DNA of 9,717 nucleotides from Microbacterium sp. (GTDB lineage Bacteria > Actinomycetota > Actinomycetes > Actinomycetales > Microbacteriaceae), in assembly GCA_029267645.1 (NCBI GenBank), contig JAJUIM010000050.1:1-9717 (forward strand), given 5' to 3'. The notes beneath the pieces were generated by a model. The model did not search any database. It had not been told where the DNA came from and was given only the letters and a program-made list of their open reading frames with translations. Below, piece after piece: positions 1 through 6,915 of the stretch. The position numbers and the translations under genes are program-made. Positions within the stretch are counted from its first letter, which is position 1; each line of letters opens with the position of its first letter.

Positions 1-22
1 GAAGCAGGAGGCGGGCGCATGA
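1..22 (+). CDS. C-terminal end of an upstream gene (partial)
   Basis: Reading from base 2, the codons give Lys-Gln-Glu-Ala-Gly-Ala and then a TGA stop at 20-22. This stop overlaps the ATG of the symporter gene (19-21) in an ATGA junction, the classic layout for translational coupling. All codons end in G, C or A, which fits the local style, but six codons are too few to prove coding or identify a family. In many bacteria the gene just upstream of actP encodes a small DUF485 (YjcH-type) membrane protein, so that is the natural candidate. That is inference from known gene order, not something visible here. Confidence 0.35.
6..11 (+). promoter_or_regulatory. Ribosome binding site of the symporter gene
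   Basis: A full AGGAGG consensus sits seven bases before the ATG at 19 and fixes that start. Confidence 0.85.
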
Positions 23-1644
23 ACGAATGGTTCGCACAGGCGGGATCCGTCTTCGCCGCCGCGGTCGATGAGATCGAGACGAATCCGATCCTCAATATGT
101 CGATCTTCGCGGCCTTCGTGGCCGTGACGATGTTCATCGTGATCCGGGCCAGCCGCAACAACGCGTCGGCGGCCGATTACTACGCGGGCGGTCGCTCGTT
201 CTCCGGGCCGCAGAACGGATTCGCGATCTCGGGCGACTATCTCTCGGCGGCGTCGTTCCTCGGCATCGTCGGCGCGATCGCCGTGAACGGATACGACGGA
301 TTCCTGTATTCGATCGGATTCCTCGTCGCCTGGCTCGTCGCGCTGCTGCTCGTCGCCGAGCTCATGCGCAACACGGGCAAGTTCACGATGGCCGACGTGC
401 TGTCGTTCCGCCTCAAGCAGAGGCCCGTGCGCATGGCGGCCGCGCTCACGACGCTCGCCGTGTGCTTCTTCTACCTGCTCGCGCAGATGGCGGGCGCGGG
501 CGGGCTCGTCGCGCTGCTCATGGGCATCGACGGGCGCATCGGCCAGTCGGTCGTCATCGCGGTCGTCGGCATCGTCATGGTGCTGTACGTGCTGATCGGC
601 GGCATGAAGGGCACGACCTGGGTGCAGATCGTCAAGGCGTTCCTGCTCATCGGCGGCGCGGTCGTCATGGCGATCTGGGTGCTCGCGATCCACGGCTTCA
701 ACCTCAGCGGCCTGCTCGAGGCGGCCGTCGCCGCGTCGGACAACGGCGAGGCGATCCTCGCGCCGGGCCTGCAGTACGCCAACCCGGTCGACTTCCTGTC
801 GCTCGGCCTCGCGCTCGTGCTCGGCACGGCGGGCCTGCCGCACGTGCTCATGCGCTTCTACACCGTGCCGACCGCCAAGGAGGCGCGCCGGTCGGTCGTG
901 TGGGCGATCTGGCTGATCGGCCTGTTCTACCTGCTGAGCCTCGTGCTCGGCTACGGCGCGGGCGCCCTGCTCGGCACCGAGCAGATCCTCTCCGCGCCGG
1001 GCGGCGTGAACTCGGCGGCGCCGCTGCTCGCGAACGCGCTCGGCGGGCCGCTGCTCATGGGCTTCATCTCGGCGGTCGCCTTCGCGACGATCCTCGCGGT
1101 CGTCGCGGGCCTCACGATCACGGCGTCGGCGTCGTTCGCACACGACATCTACGCGAGCGTCATCAAGAAGGGCAAGGCCTCGGGCGACAGCGAGGTGCGG
1201 GTCGCCCGCATCACGACCCTCGTCGTCGGGGCCCTCGCGATCATCGGCGGCATCGGCGTGCAGGGCCAGAACGTGGCGTTCCTCGTGGCGCTCGCCTTCG
1301 CGGTCGCGGCCTCGGCCAACCTGCCGACGATCCTCTACTCGCTGTTCTGGCGGAAGTTCACGACGGCCGGCGCGGTCATGAGCATGTACGGCGGCCTCGG
1401 CGCGGCCATCATCCTCATCGTGCTCTCGCCCGTGTTCTCTGGCACCGACACGAGCGTGTTCCCGTCGATCGACATCGCGATCTTCCCGCTGTCGAACCCC
1501 GGCATCGTGTCGATCCCCGTCGGGTTCCTGCTCGGGTTCGTCGGATCGTTCATCGGCCGCGGGAAGGAGGATCCGCGCCTCGCCGCCGAGATGGACGTGC
1601 GCTCGCTGACGGGGCACGGCGCCGAGAAGGCCGTGGAACACTGA
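19..1644 (+). CDS. actP: Cation:acetate/monocarboxylate symporter, SSS family (ActP/MctC type)
   Basis: This is a 541-residue integral membrane protein of the sodium:solute symporter family, close in length to E. coli ActP (549) and C. glutamicum MctC (551). It should import acetate and related short monocarboxylates (pyruvate, propionate) with Na+ or H+. Visible family marks are the first membrane helix at about 26-44, the substrate/ion region with ISGDYLSAASFLG (70-82), the GGMKGTTWVQIVKA stretch (194-207), the GLPHVLMRFYT motif (272-282), and the helix rich in small residues that contains GLTITASASFAHDIYA (364-379). About 13 hydrophobic segments alternate with short loops. The C-terminus is a polar cytosolic tail ending in TGHGAEKAV plus two residues. 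A perfect AGGAGG lies seven bases before the ATG, and the upstream gene seems to overlap it. The substrate is inferred from family. A sister transporter for another small carboxylate is possible. Confidence 0.9.
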   Translation: MNEWFAQAGSVFAAAVDEIETNPILNMSIFAAFVAVTMFIVIRASRNNASAADYYAGGRSFSGPQNGFAISGDYLSAASFLGIVGAIAVNGYDGFLYSIGFLVAWLVALLLVAELMRNTGKFTMADVLSFRLKQRPVRMAAALTTLAVCFFYLLAQMAGAGGLVALLMGIDGRIGQSVVIAVVGIVMVLYVLIGGMKGTTWVQIVKAFLLIGGAVVMAIWVLAIHGFNLSGLLEAAVAASDNGEAILAPGLQYANPVDFLSLGLALVLGTAGLPHVLMRFYTVPTAKEARRSVVWAIWLIGLFYLLSLVLGYGAGALLGTEQILSAPGGVNSAAPLLANALGGPLLMGFISAVAFATILAVVAGLTITASASFAHDIYASVIKKGKASGDSEVRVARITTLVVGALAIIGGIGVQGQNVAFLVALAFAVAASANLPTILYSLFWRKFTTAGAVMSMYGGLGAAIILIVLSPVFSGTDTSVFPSIDIAIFPLSNPGIVSIPVGFLLGFVGSFIGRGKEDPRLAAEMDVRSLTGHGAEKAVEH

Positions 1645-1661
1645 CCGAGCCGTCACGAACC

Positions 1662-1702
1662 GCGAGGACCCCGGGCCCAGGGGAGAGGCCCGGGGTCCTC
1701 GC
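1662..1702. terminator. Bidirectional hairpin terminator between actP and tag
   Basis: A perfect 16-bp inverted repeat (left arm 1662-1677, right arm 1687-1702) encloses a 9-base loop. It lies 17 bases after the actP stop and just beyond the tag stop on the other strand. There is no clear T-run, which is usual for high-GC actinobacterial terminators. The symmetry and convergent setting suggest it stops transcription from both sides. Confidence 0.85.
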
Positions 1703-1705
1703 TCG

Positions 1706-2317
1706 TCACCACACGCCGCTCGAGCCGCGGCGGTGGCTGCTCACGAGGTGCGTGTCGACGATGCCGATCGCCTCCATGAGGGCGAACATCGTCGTCGGCC
1801 CGACCCAGCGGAAGCCTCGGAGCTTGAGCTCGGCCGACAGGGCGATCGACTGCTCGCTCGTCGAGGGCACGTCGGCCGCCGTCACGGGCGCGGGCGTCTC
1901 GGCGGGGCGGAACGACCACACGAGCTCGGCGAGATCGGTGCCGTCCTCGCGCAGCGCGACGGTCGCCCGGGCGTTGTCGATCGTCGCGAGCACCTTCGCC
2001 CTGTTGCGGATGATGCCGGCGTCGGCGAGCAGCCGCTCGACGTCGGCGTCGTCGAAGGCTGCGACCGCATCGGGATCGAAGCCGGCGAACGCGGTGCGGA
2101 AGGCGGGCCGCTTGCGCAGCACCGTCGCCCAGCTGAGGCCCGACTGGAACGCCTCGAGGCTGAGCCGCTCGAAGACGCCGCGCTCGTCGCGCACGGGCAT
2201 GCCCCACTCGGTGTCGTAGTACTCGCGCAGGAGGTCGCTCTGCTCGGCCCACGCGGGGCGGCGCAGGCCGTCGGCGCCCACGACCGTGGCGCCGGGTGTC
2301 GAGATGTCGTCGCTCAT
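1706..2317 (-). CDS. tag: DNA-3-methyladenine glycosylase I (Tag), lacking the zinc site
   Basis: This 203-residue protein belongs to the Tag branch of the HhH-GPD DNA glycosylases. Tag flips out and excises 3-methyladenine from alkylated DNA as the first step of base excision repair. Alignment by eye to E. coli Tag (187 aa) is clear across YDTEWGMPVRDE (34-45), LEAFQSGLSWATVLRKR (54-70), DVERLLADAGIIRNRAK, LVWSF and LKLRGFRWVGPTT. The base-recognition Glu38 corresponds to E55, Trp46 to W63 and Tyr16 to Y33, all kept. The E. coli zinc ligands Cys4, His17 and Cys179 are replaced here by P21, Y34 and S194, and only the His175 equivalent (H190) remains, so the 'zinc snap' tying the two termini together is absent. 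The frame stays open further upstream, but the ATG at 2317 has a GAGGA site seven bases before it and gives the usual length. The gene converges on actP and diverges from the helicase-like gene. Confidence 0.92.
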   Translation of the reverse strand: MSDDISTPGATVVGADGLRRPAWAEQSDLLREYYDTEWGMPVRDERGVFERLSLEAFQSGLSWATVLRKRPAFRTAFAGFDPDAVAAFDDADVERLLADAGIIRNRAKVLATIDNARATVALREDGTDLAELVWSFRPAETPAPVTAADVPSTSEQSIALSAELKLRGFRWVGPTTMFALMEAIGIVDTHLVSSHRRGSSGVW

Positions 2318-2324
2318 GGATCCA

Positions 2325-2329
2325 TCCTC
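2325..2329 (-). promoter_or_regulatory. Ribosome binding site deciding the tag start
   Basis: GAGGA on the minus strand, seven bases before the ATG at 2317. It supports this start over the longer in-frame ATG at 2434, which would add 39 atypical residues. Confidence 0.7.
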
Positions 2330-2413
2330 GCGGCACGGCGGGGCGGACCGCGCGCGCAGGCGGCCGGATGGGGACGGATCCGCGAACTCGCGCCGTGTGA
2401 GCGCGCTGAGTCG

Positions 2414-2471
2414 GCACGCGGGCGGAATCCGCACGCGGGATTGCCGACAAACCGGCGATCCGGCGCGGCAA
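2414..2471. repeat. Clustered short direct and inverted repeats in the tag/helicase divergent region
   Basis: The 183-base gap between the divergent genes holds a 9-base direct repeat GCACGCGGG at 2414-2422 and 2431-2439 (17 bases apart start to start). An 11-base inverted repeat GCGGA-A-TCCGC (2422-2432) lies across its spacer. Next to it TTGCCG (2441-2446) and CGGCAA (2466-2471) form the outer arms of a second inverted repeat with an inner CCGG pair (2452-2455 with 2460-2463). This could be an operator for a regulator of either gene, but short repeats arise easily in GC-rich DNA. Nothing else is evident in this gap besides the -10 element described separately. Confidence 0.35.
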
Positions 2472-2487
2472 ACGGCCTCGCGATGCG

Positions 2488-2493
2488 TACCCT
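2488..2493 (+). promoter_or_regulatory. Probable -10 element of the helicase-like gene
   Basis: The hexamer TACCCT fits the actinobacterial TANNNT -10 pattern and ends seven bases before the in-frame GTG at 2501. No convincing -35 box is present. If it is used, the transcript begins at or near the GTG and is leaderless, and the ATG at 2483 cannot be the start. Confidence 0.45.
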
Positions 2494-2500
2494 TGCGCGT

Positions 2501-5500
2501 GTGTGGCGTATCAAGGGCTCAGCGGCGCTGTCCGGAACGGGGGGCAGCGTGAATCCGAGCGATCTGCAGGTGGCAGAACCCGGCGTGCCCGTCGCGCACG
2601 TCGCCGACACGGAGCGGGAGCGCCTGCGACAGGCCGCGTCCCGCCTCGGGGGCGAGTCGACGCTCCTGAGGTACCGCGAGGGCCCCGAGTCGTTCATCGA
2701 GATGACGACGGCGCATCCCGGCAGCCTCCCGCAGTTCATCACGGGGCGCTCCACGCTGCTGTCGAACCTCTTCCGCGACGAGGTCGCGCTGCGCGGGGCC
2801 CGCCTCGCGGCCGAGCGCATCGCCGCGAAGAACGTCGAGCTCCGCACGGCACGCGGCATCGACGCCGTGCGCCTCGCGGTCGGCGTCGCCACGTGGCGCG
2901 TCGGCGGCGAGCGGTTCACCGCCCCCGTTCTGCTCCGCCCGCTTGGTCTGCGCCGCCACCACGCAGACTTCGAGCTCAAGCTGCGCGGCCACTTCACGGT
3001 CAACCCCGAGCTCGTGCGCGCCGCGCGCGATCACTTCGGCGTCGACCTCGACGGCGTCGCCCTCGCGTCGCTCGCCTACCAGGACGGCCTGTTCCAGCCC
3101 CAGCCCGTCATCGACCGGCTGCGCCAGCTGACGAGCCACGTCGACACGTTCTCGGTCAAGGCGCGCCTCGTCGTGTCGACCTTCGCCGACGTCGCGAGCC
3201 CCATGGTGCGCGACCTGCGCACGATGGACCACCCGCTCCTCAACGCCCTCGGCGGGCACGAGGACGACCTGCGGTCGGTGCAGGAGGCGCGGCCCATTGC
3301 GCTGCCGTCGAACCCCGACGATCGCGCCCCCGCCTCCGACACGCTGCTCCTCGACGCAGACGCCGAGCAAGAGGCTGTGCTCGCGCGCATCACGGCGGGC
3401 CAGTCGCTCGCCGTGCACACGCTGCCCGGCACGGGCGGCACGCAGACGGTCATCAACGCCGTCGGCGAGCTCGTGCGCGCGGGCAAGCGCGTGCTCGTCG
3501 TGAGCGCGCGGCGCTCGACGCTCGACGGCGTCGTCCACCGCCTGCGCGGGATCCATCTCGACGGCCTGGCCGTCTCGCCCACGAGCCTGCGCAGCGACCT
3601 GATCCGCGCGATCGGCCGCAACGAGAAGGCGACGCAGCCGAACGTCAGTGACGTCGACGACGCGCTCGTGCGGCTGCGCGCAGTGCTGCGCGACTACCGC
3701 GAGGCGCTCGTGACGCCGCGTCGCGAGCTCGGCGTCTCTGTGCTCGACATCACGCGCGAGCTCACGCGCCTCGCGTCGCTGCCCGTGCCGCCGACCTCGT
3801 CGGCGCGCCTTTCGCCCGAGGCGCTCGAGAAGCTCGCGGGCGACCGCGGCGACGCCGCGCGCACGCTCGCGCTCGCCGCACGTCTCGGCGAGTTCCGCGT
3901 GGGCCCGGATGACTCGCCCTGGTACGGCGTGAGCTTCGACACGACGGCGGCCGCGCGCGAGGCGCACGCACTCGCCGGCGAGCTGCACGAGACGGGCGTC
4001 CCGGGGCTCCTCGAGCGGGGCTACGACCTCATCTCGCAGACGCACATGCGCGCCTTCACGACGCTCGACGAGCTCGGCGAATACCTGCGCCTGCTGCACG
4101 GCATCCGCGATTCGCTCGACAAGTTCCAGCCCATCGCCTTCGAGCGTCCGCTGACCGACATGATCAAGGCGCACGGCTCGCGGCGCGATTCCTCGGGCAT
4201 GTCGAGCGCGCAGCGCCGCCGCCTCAAGCGCCTCGCGCGCGAGCTCGTGCGCCCCGGCGTGCACGTCGCCGACATGCACGCGGCGCTCACGCGGATCCAG
4301 CACCAGCGGGCGCAGTGGAAGCACCTCGTCGAGGGCGCGAGCGCCCCCGAGGTGCCGCTCGGCCTCGCCGAGGTGCAGGAGGAATGGCAGAAGATCGAGG
4401 CGCAGCTCGCCTCGCTCGACGGCGCGCTCGGGCGCGGCACGCGCCTCGCCGCACTGCCCGTGGAGCGCCTCATCCGCACGCTCGCGGGCCTCGCCGCCGA
4501 ATCCGACGTGTTCGAGAACATCGTCGAGCGCGCCGAGCTGCGCGCGAAGCTCGACGGCCTCGGCCTTGCGCCCCTGCTGACCGAGCTCTCGGTGCGCCAC
4601 GTCGACGAGGCGCGCGTGGGTGAGGAGCTCGAGTTCACGTGGTGGCAGTCGGCGCTCGAGCACCTGCTGCGCACCGACACGTCGCTCCTCGGCGCCTCAA
4701 CGAGCGTCGTCGACCGGCTCGAGAAGGACTTCCGCCTCGTCGACGAGGCGCACGCGGCCGCGTCCGGTCCGCTCCTCGCCTGGCAGCTCGCGGGCCAGTG
4801 GAAGATCGGCATCGTCGACGAGCCCGAGGAATCCGACCGGCTGCGCCGCGCGATCATGCGCGGCGAGGTTACGCCGTCGCAGCTGTTCGCCGACGCGCCG
4901 AGTCTCATGCGCACGCTCGCGCCCGTGTGGCTTGCGACGCCGTACGACGTGCCGATGATTCCCGACACCGAGCGCTTCGACACGGTCATGCTCGTCGACT
5001 CGGCGGCGATCGACCTCGCCGAGGCGGCGCCCGCGATCCGGCGAGCGACGCAGGTCGTCGCGTTCGGCGACCCCGTCACGCAGCGCCCCACGGCGTTCGA
5101 CATCTCGACGGCCGGCCCCGCGCCCGAGGCGTCGGACGCCGACCGCGACGACCGCAGCGCGTTCGAGCGCATCGCGGAGGTCCTTCCCGTCGAGACCCTC
5201 ACCCGCAGCTACCGCGCGGGCGGCGAGGACCTCGCGAGCCTCGTGAACGACGCCTTCTACGGCGGCGAGATCGCGTCGCTGCCGTGGGCGGGCTCGTACC
5301 TCGGCCGCGGCAGCCTCTCGGTCGACTTCGTCGAGGGTGGATCGGGCGCTCCCGACCCCGAGACGGGCGCCGTCGAGAGCCCGGATCCCGAGGTCGAGCG
5401 CGTCGTGACGCTCGTGGTCGAGCACGCCGTGCACCGGCCGAAGGAATCGCTCATGGTCGTCACGGCCAGCCGCAAGCACGCCGACCGCGTGCGCGCCGCG

Positions 5501-6196
5501 ATCACCGCCGCCTTCTCGGGCCGCACCGACGTCGCCGACTTCGTCTCGCGCGAGACGGCCGAGCCGCTCGCGGTGCTGACGCTCGAGGAGTCGGTCGCCG
5601 AGAGCCGCGACCGCGTGATCTTCTCGCTCGGCTACGGCAAGACCCGCCACGGGCGCGTGCTGAGCGAGCTCGGCGACCTGTCGGGCGACGACGGCGAGCG
5701 GCTGCTGACGGTCGGCATGACCCGCGCCCGCCGCTCGATGGTGCTCGTCTCGTGCGTGCGTCCGCCGGACATCGACGACGGCCGCTTCTCGAACGGCGCC
5801 GCGCTGCTCATGAACATCCTGCGCTCGTACGAGGAGCGCGCGAAGGAGCTGCGCCGCGAGGACGACGCGGATCCGCTAACGCGCGCGCTCGCGCGTGAAC
5901 TGAGACGCATGGGCGTCGCCGTCGAGGTCGACTACCGCGGGCTGCTGCCGCTCGTCGCTCAGGCGAACGGCCGCGCCGTCATCGTCGAGTCGGATCCCGA
6001 GGCGCGCGGCGAGTCGCTGCGCGAGTCGCTGCGCCTGCGTCCGCAGGTGCTGCGCCGCCTCGGCTGGCACTACGTCCGCGTGCACGCGTTCGACCTCTAC
6101 AGCGACCCGCGCACGGTCGCCGAGCGAGTCGCTGCCGTGCTCGGCATCGGCGCCGACGTCGACCGCGTCGACGAAGACACCGCGCCGCTTCCCTGA
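2501..6196 (+). CDS. Large SF1 helicase-like protein with degenerate ATPase and nuclease motifs
   Basis: This intact protein of about 1231 residues has the motif order of a superfamily 1 helicase. Motif I region is LPGTGGTQT (308-316), where G313 takes the place of the Walker A lysine. Motif II region is LVDSAA (831-836), where S834 replaces the Walker B glutamate. Motif III is GDPVTQRP (856-863), motif IV LTRSYR (900-905), and motif V LTLEESVAESRDRVIF (1026-1041), with VA in place of the usual QG. Motif VI is MTRARR (1073-1078). About 500 mostly helical, charged residues separate motifs I and II. The C-terminal 100 residues resemble the Vsr/REase-like domain found behind DUF4011-type helicases (ending LGWHYVRVHAFD), with P1150 where the catalytic Asp is expected and E1163-S-D1165 retained. 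It is soluble with no signal peptide. Start choice is uncertain: GTG 2501 fits a leaderless transcript, GTG 2549 has a G-rich site four bases before it, and ATG 2483 has no ribosome site. Function is unknown: perhaps a non-catalytic DNA-binding or scaffold protein. It is coupled to a 65-residue gene. Confidence 0.85.
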   Translation: MWRIKGSAALSGTGGSVNPSDLQVAEPGVPVAHVADTERERLRQAASRLGGESTLLRYREGPESFIEMTTAHPGSLPQFITGRSTLLSNLFRDEVALRGARLAAERIAAKNVELRTARGIDAVRLAVGVATWRVGGERFTAPVLLRPLGLRRHHADFELKLRGHFTVNPELVRAARDHFGVDLDGVALASLAYQDGLFQPQPVIDRLRQLTSHVDTFSVKARLVVSTFADVASPMVRDLRTMDHPLLNALGGHEDDLRSVQEARPIALPSNPDDRAPASDTLLLDADAEQEAVLARITAGQSLAVHTLPGTGGTQTVINAVGELVRAGKRVLVVSARRSTLDGVVHRLRGIHLDGLAVSPTSLRSDLIRAIGRNEKATQPNVSDVDDALVRLRAVLRDYREALVTPRRELGVSVLDITRELTRLASLPVPPTSSARLSPEALEKLAGDRGDAARTLALAARLGEFRVGPDDSPWYGVSFDTTAAAREAHALAGELHETGVPGLLERGYDLISQTHMRAFTTLDELGEYLRLLHGIRDSLDKFQPIAFERPLTDMIKAHGSRRDSSGMSSAQRRRLKRLARELVRPGVHVADMHAALTRIQHQRAQWKHLVEGASAPEVPLGLAEVQEEWQKIEAQLASLDGALGRGTRLAALPVERLIRTLAGLAAESDVFENIVERAELRAKLDGLGLAPLLTELSVRHVDEARVGEELEFTWWQSALEHLLRTDTSLLGASTSVVDRLEKDFRLVDEAHAAASGPLLAWQLAGQWKIGIVDEPEESDRLRRAIMRGEVTPSQLFADAPSLMRTLAPVWLATPYDVPMIPDTERFDTVMLVDSAAIDLAEAAPAIRRATQVVAFGDPVTQRPTAFDISTAGPAPEASDADRDDRSAFERIAEVLPVETLTRSYRAGGEDLASLVNDAFYGGEIASLPWAGSYLGRGSLSVDFVEGGSGAPDPETGAVESPDPEVERVVTLVVEHAVHRPKESLMVVTASRKHADRVRAAITAAFSGRTDVADFVSRETAEPLAVLTLEESVAESRDRVIFSLGYGKTRHGRVLSELGDLSGDDGERLLTVGMTRARRSMVLVSCVRPPDIDDGRFSNGAALLMNILRSYEERAKELRREDDADPLTRALARELRRMGVAVEVDYRGLLPLVAQANGRAVIVESDPEARGESLRESLRLRPQVLRRLGWHYVRVHAFDLYSDPRTVAERVAAVLGIGADVDRVDEDTAPLP

Positions 6197-6201
6197 CGCG
6201 C

Positions 6202-6399
6202 ATGGCAGGCGACGAGCGTCAGCGCGTCGAGCGCGTGCGCGGATCCCGCCGCGCGCGCCTCACGCCCGTCGAGGGCACGCTGAGCGACTCCGACGCCGAG
6301 GCGACCCTGCGCGATGACGACGCGGATCCGGAGGCGCCGCGCGGCCCCAAGGGCGCGAACGACGATCGCCTCCGGCGCGATCGCCCGCCGCACTACTGA
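6202..6399 (+). CDS. Small charged hypothetical protein, coupled to the helicase-like gene
   Basis: This 65-residue protein is very rich in Arg, Asp and Glu, has no Cys and no membrane segment, and is probably disordered. Its C-terminus NDDRLRRDRPPHY looks like a defined motif; I have an impression that similar tails occur in other actinobacterial hypothetical proteins, but I cannot verify this. The ATG lies five bases after the TGA of the helicase-like gene and has no clear Shine-Dalgarno sequence, so translation probably depends on re-initiation by ribosomes finishing the upstream gene. That would tie the amounts of the two proteins together and suggests they act together. A strong terminator follows four bases after its stop. 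No function can be assigned. Confidence 0.7.
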   Translation: MAGDERQRVERVRGSRRARLTPVEGTLSDSDAEATLRDDDADPEAPRGPKGANDDRLRRDRPPHY

Positions 6400-6403
6400 A
6401 CAC

Positions 6404-6442
6404 GAAGAAGGCGCCGCCCCGAGCAGGGGCGGCGCCTTCTTC
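6404..6442. terminator. Bidirectional terminator between the helicase-like unit and mscL
   Basis: A perfect 17-bp inverted repeat (6404-6420 with 6426-6442) surrounds a five-base loop. The outer arms are GAAGAAGG and CCTTCTTC, so each strand carries an A-rich upstream and a T/C-rich downstream side. It sits between convergent genes, four bases after one stop and eight bases beyond the mscL stop. Confidence 0.9.
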
Positions 6443-6450
6443 TGTACGGG

Positions 6451-6861
6451 TCAGGCGCGCGGCGTGCCGTTGTTCTGCGCCGCGAGCAGGTCGCGGATCT
6501 CGGTGAGGAGCTCCTCCTGCGTCGGGGGAAGGACCTCGGCCGGCTGGCGAGCCGCGCGGCGCTCGGCGAGCTTGTTCATGGGCAGCACGAGCGCGAGGTA
6601 CACGACGAGCGCGATCGCGAGGAAGTTGATGATGGCGGAGATGATGCCCCCGATGCCGAGCTGCGCGTCGGTGAAGAGGCCCGGGATCGTGAGGGTCCAC
6701 GCGCCGAGGTCGCCCGTCGGAACGAAGGCACCGAGGAGCGGGTTCACGATGTTGTCGACGAACGCCGTGACGATCGCGCTGAACGCACCGCCGATGACGA
6801 CCGCGACAGCGAGCTCGACGACATTGCCGCGCATGATGAACTCTTTGAATCCCTGGAACAT
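6451..6861 (-). CDS. mscL: Large-conductance mechanosensitive channel MscL
   Basis: This 136-residue protein forms the homopentameric inner-membrane channel that opens under extreme membrane tension and releases solutes during hypo-osmotic shock. The N-terminal amphipathic helix FKEFIMRGNVVELAVAVVIG (5-24) is the family signature and closely resembles M. tuberculosis MscL. TM1 spans about 14-42 with small pore residues A18, A20 and G24. A periplasmic loop follows (about 43-68), then TM2 at about 69-97. The cytosolic C-terminal helix ends in LLTEIRDLLAAQNN (118-131), nearly identical across the family. The length equals the E. coli protein. A GAGGGGG site lies six bases before the ATG. It is the last gene of the leftward operon, 54 bases after the FmdB-type gene. 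A short hairpin with GGGGC/GCCCC arms lies in that gap. Confidence 0.97.
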   Translation of the reverse strand: MFQGFKEFIMRGNVVELAVAVVIGGAFSAIVTAFVDNIVNPLLGAFVPTGDLGAWTLTIPGLFTDAQLGIGGIISAIINFLAIALVVYLALVLPMNKLAERRAARQPAEVLPPTQEELLTEIRDLLAAQNNGTPRA

Positions 6862-6915
6862 GTTCTTCCCCCTCGGGGCATCGGGCCCCTCGTCGTTGTC
6901 GTCGCCGGTGCCGAA

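Noticed and set aside
1733..2500. Upstream extension of the helicase-like frame across the tag gene
   Set aside because: It is antisense to a clear tag gene and of biased composition. A promoter-like element lies at 2488-2493.
2519..4663. Long open frame (over 700 codons) antisense to the helicase-like gene
   Set aside because: High GC content suppresses stop codons in antisense frames. Its translation is a low-complexity Arg/Ala/Glu/His string without any recognisable domain, while the sense frame has ordered helicase motifs.
2501..6196. Possible active anti-phage helicase-nuclease defence system
   Set aside because: The architecture resembles such proteins, but the catalytic residues are replaced. 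The flanking genes are housekeeping and no mobile-element or defence-island marks are present, so a defence claim is not supported.
6862..6915. Short GGGGC/GCCCC hairpin between the FmdB-type gene and mscL as a terminator or riboswitch
   Set aside because: The stem is only five base pairs, has no T-run and does not cover the ribosome site of mscL. It is too weak to call in GC-rich DNA.
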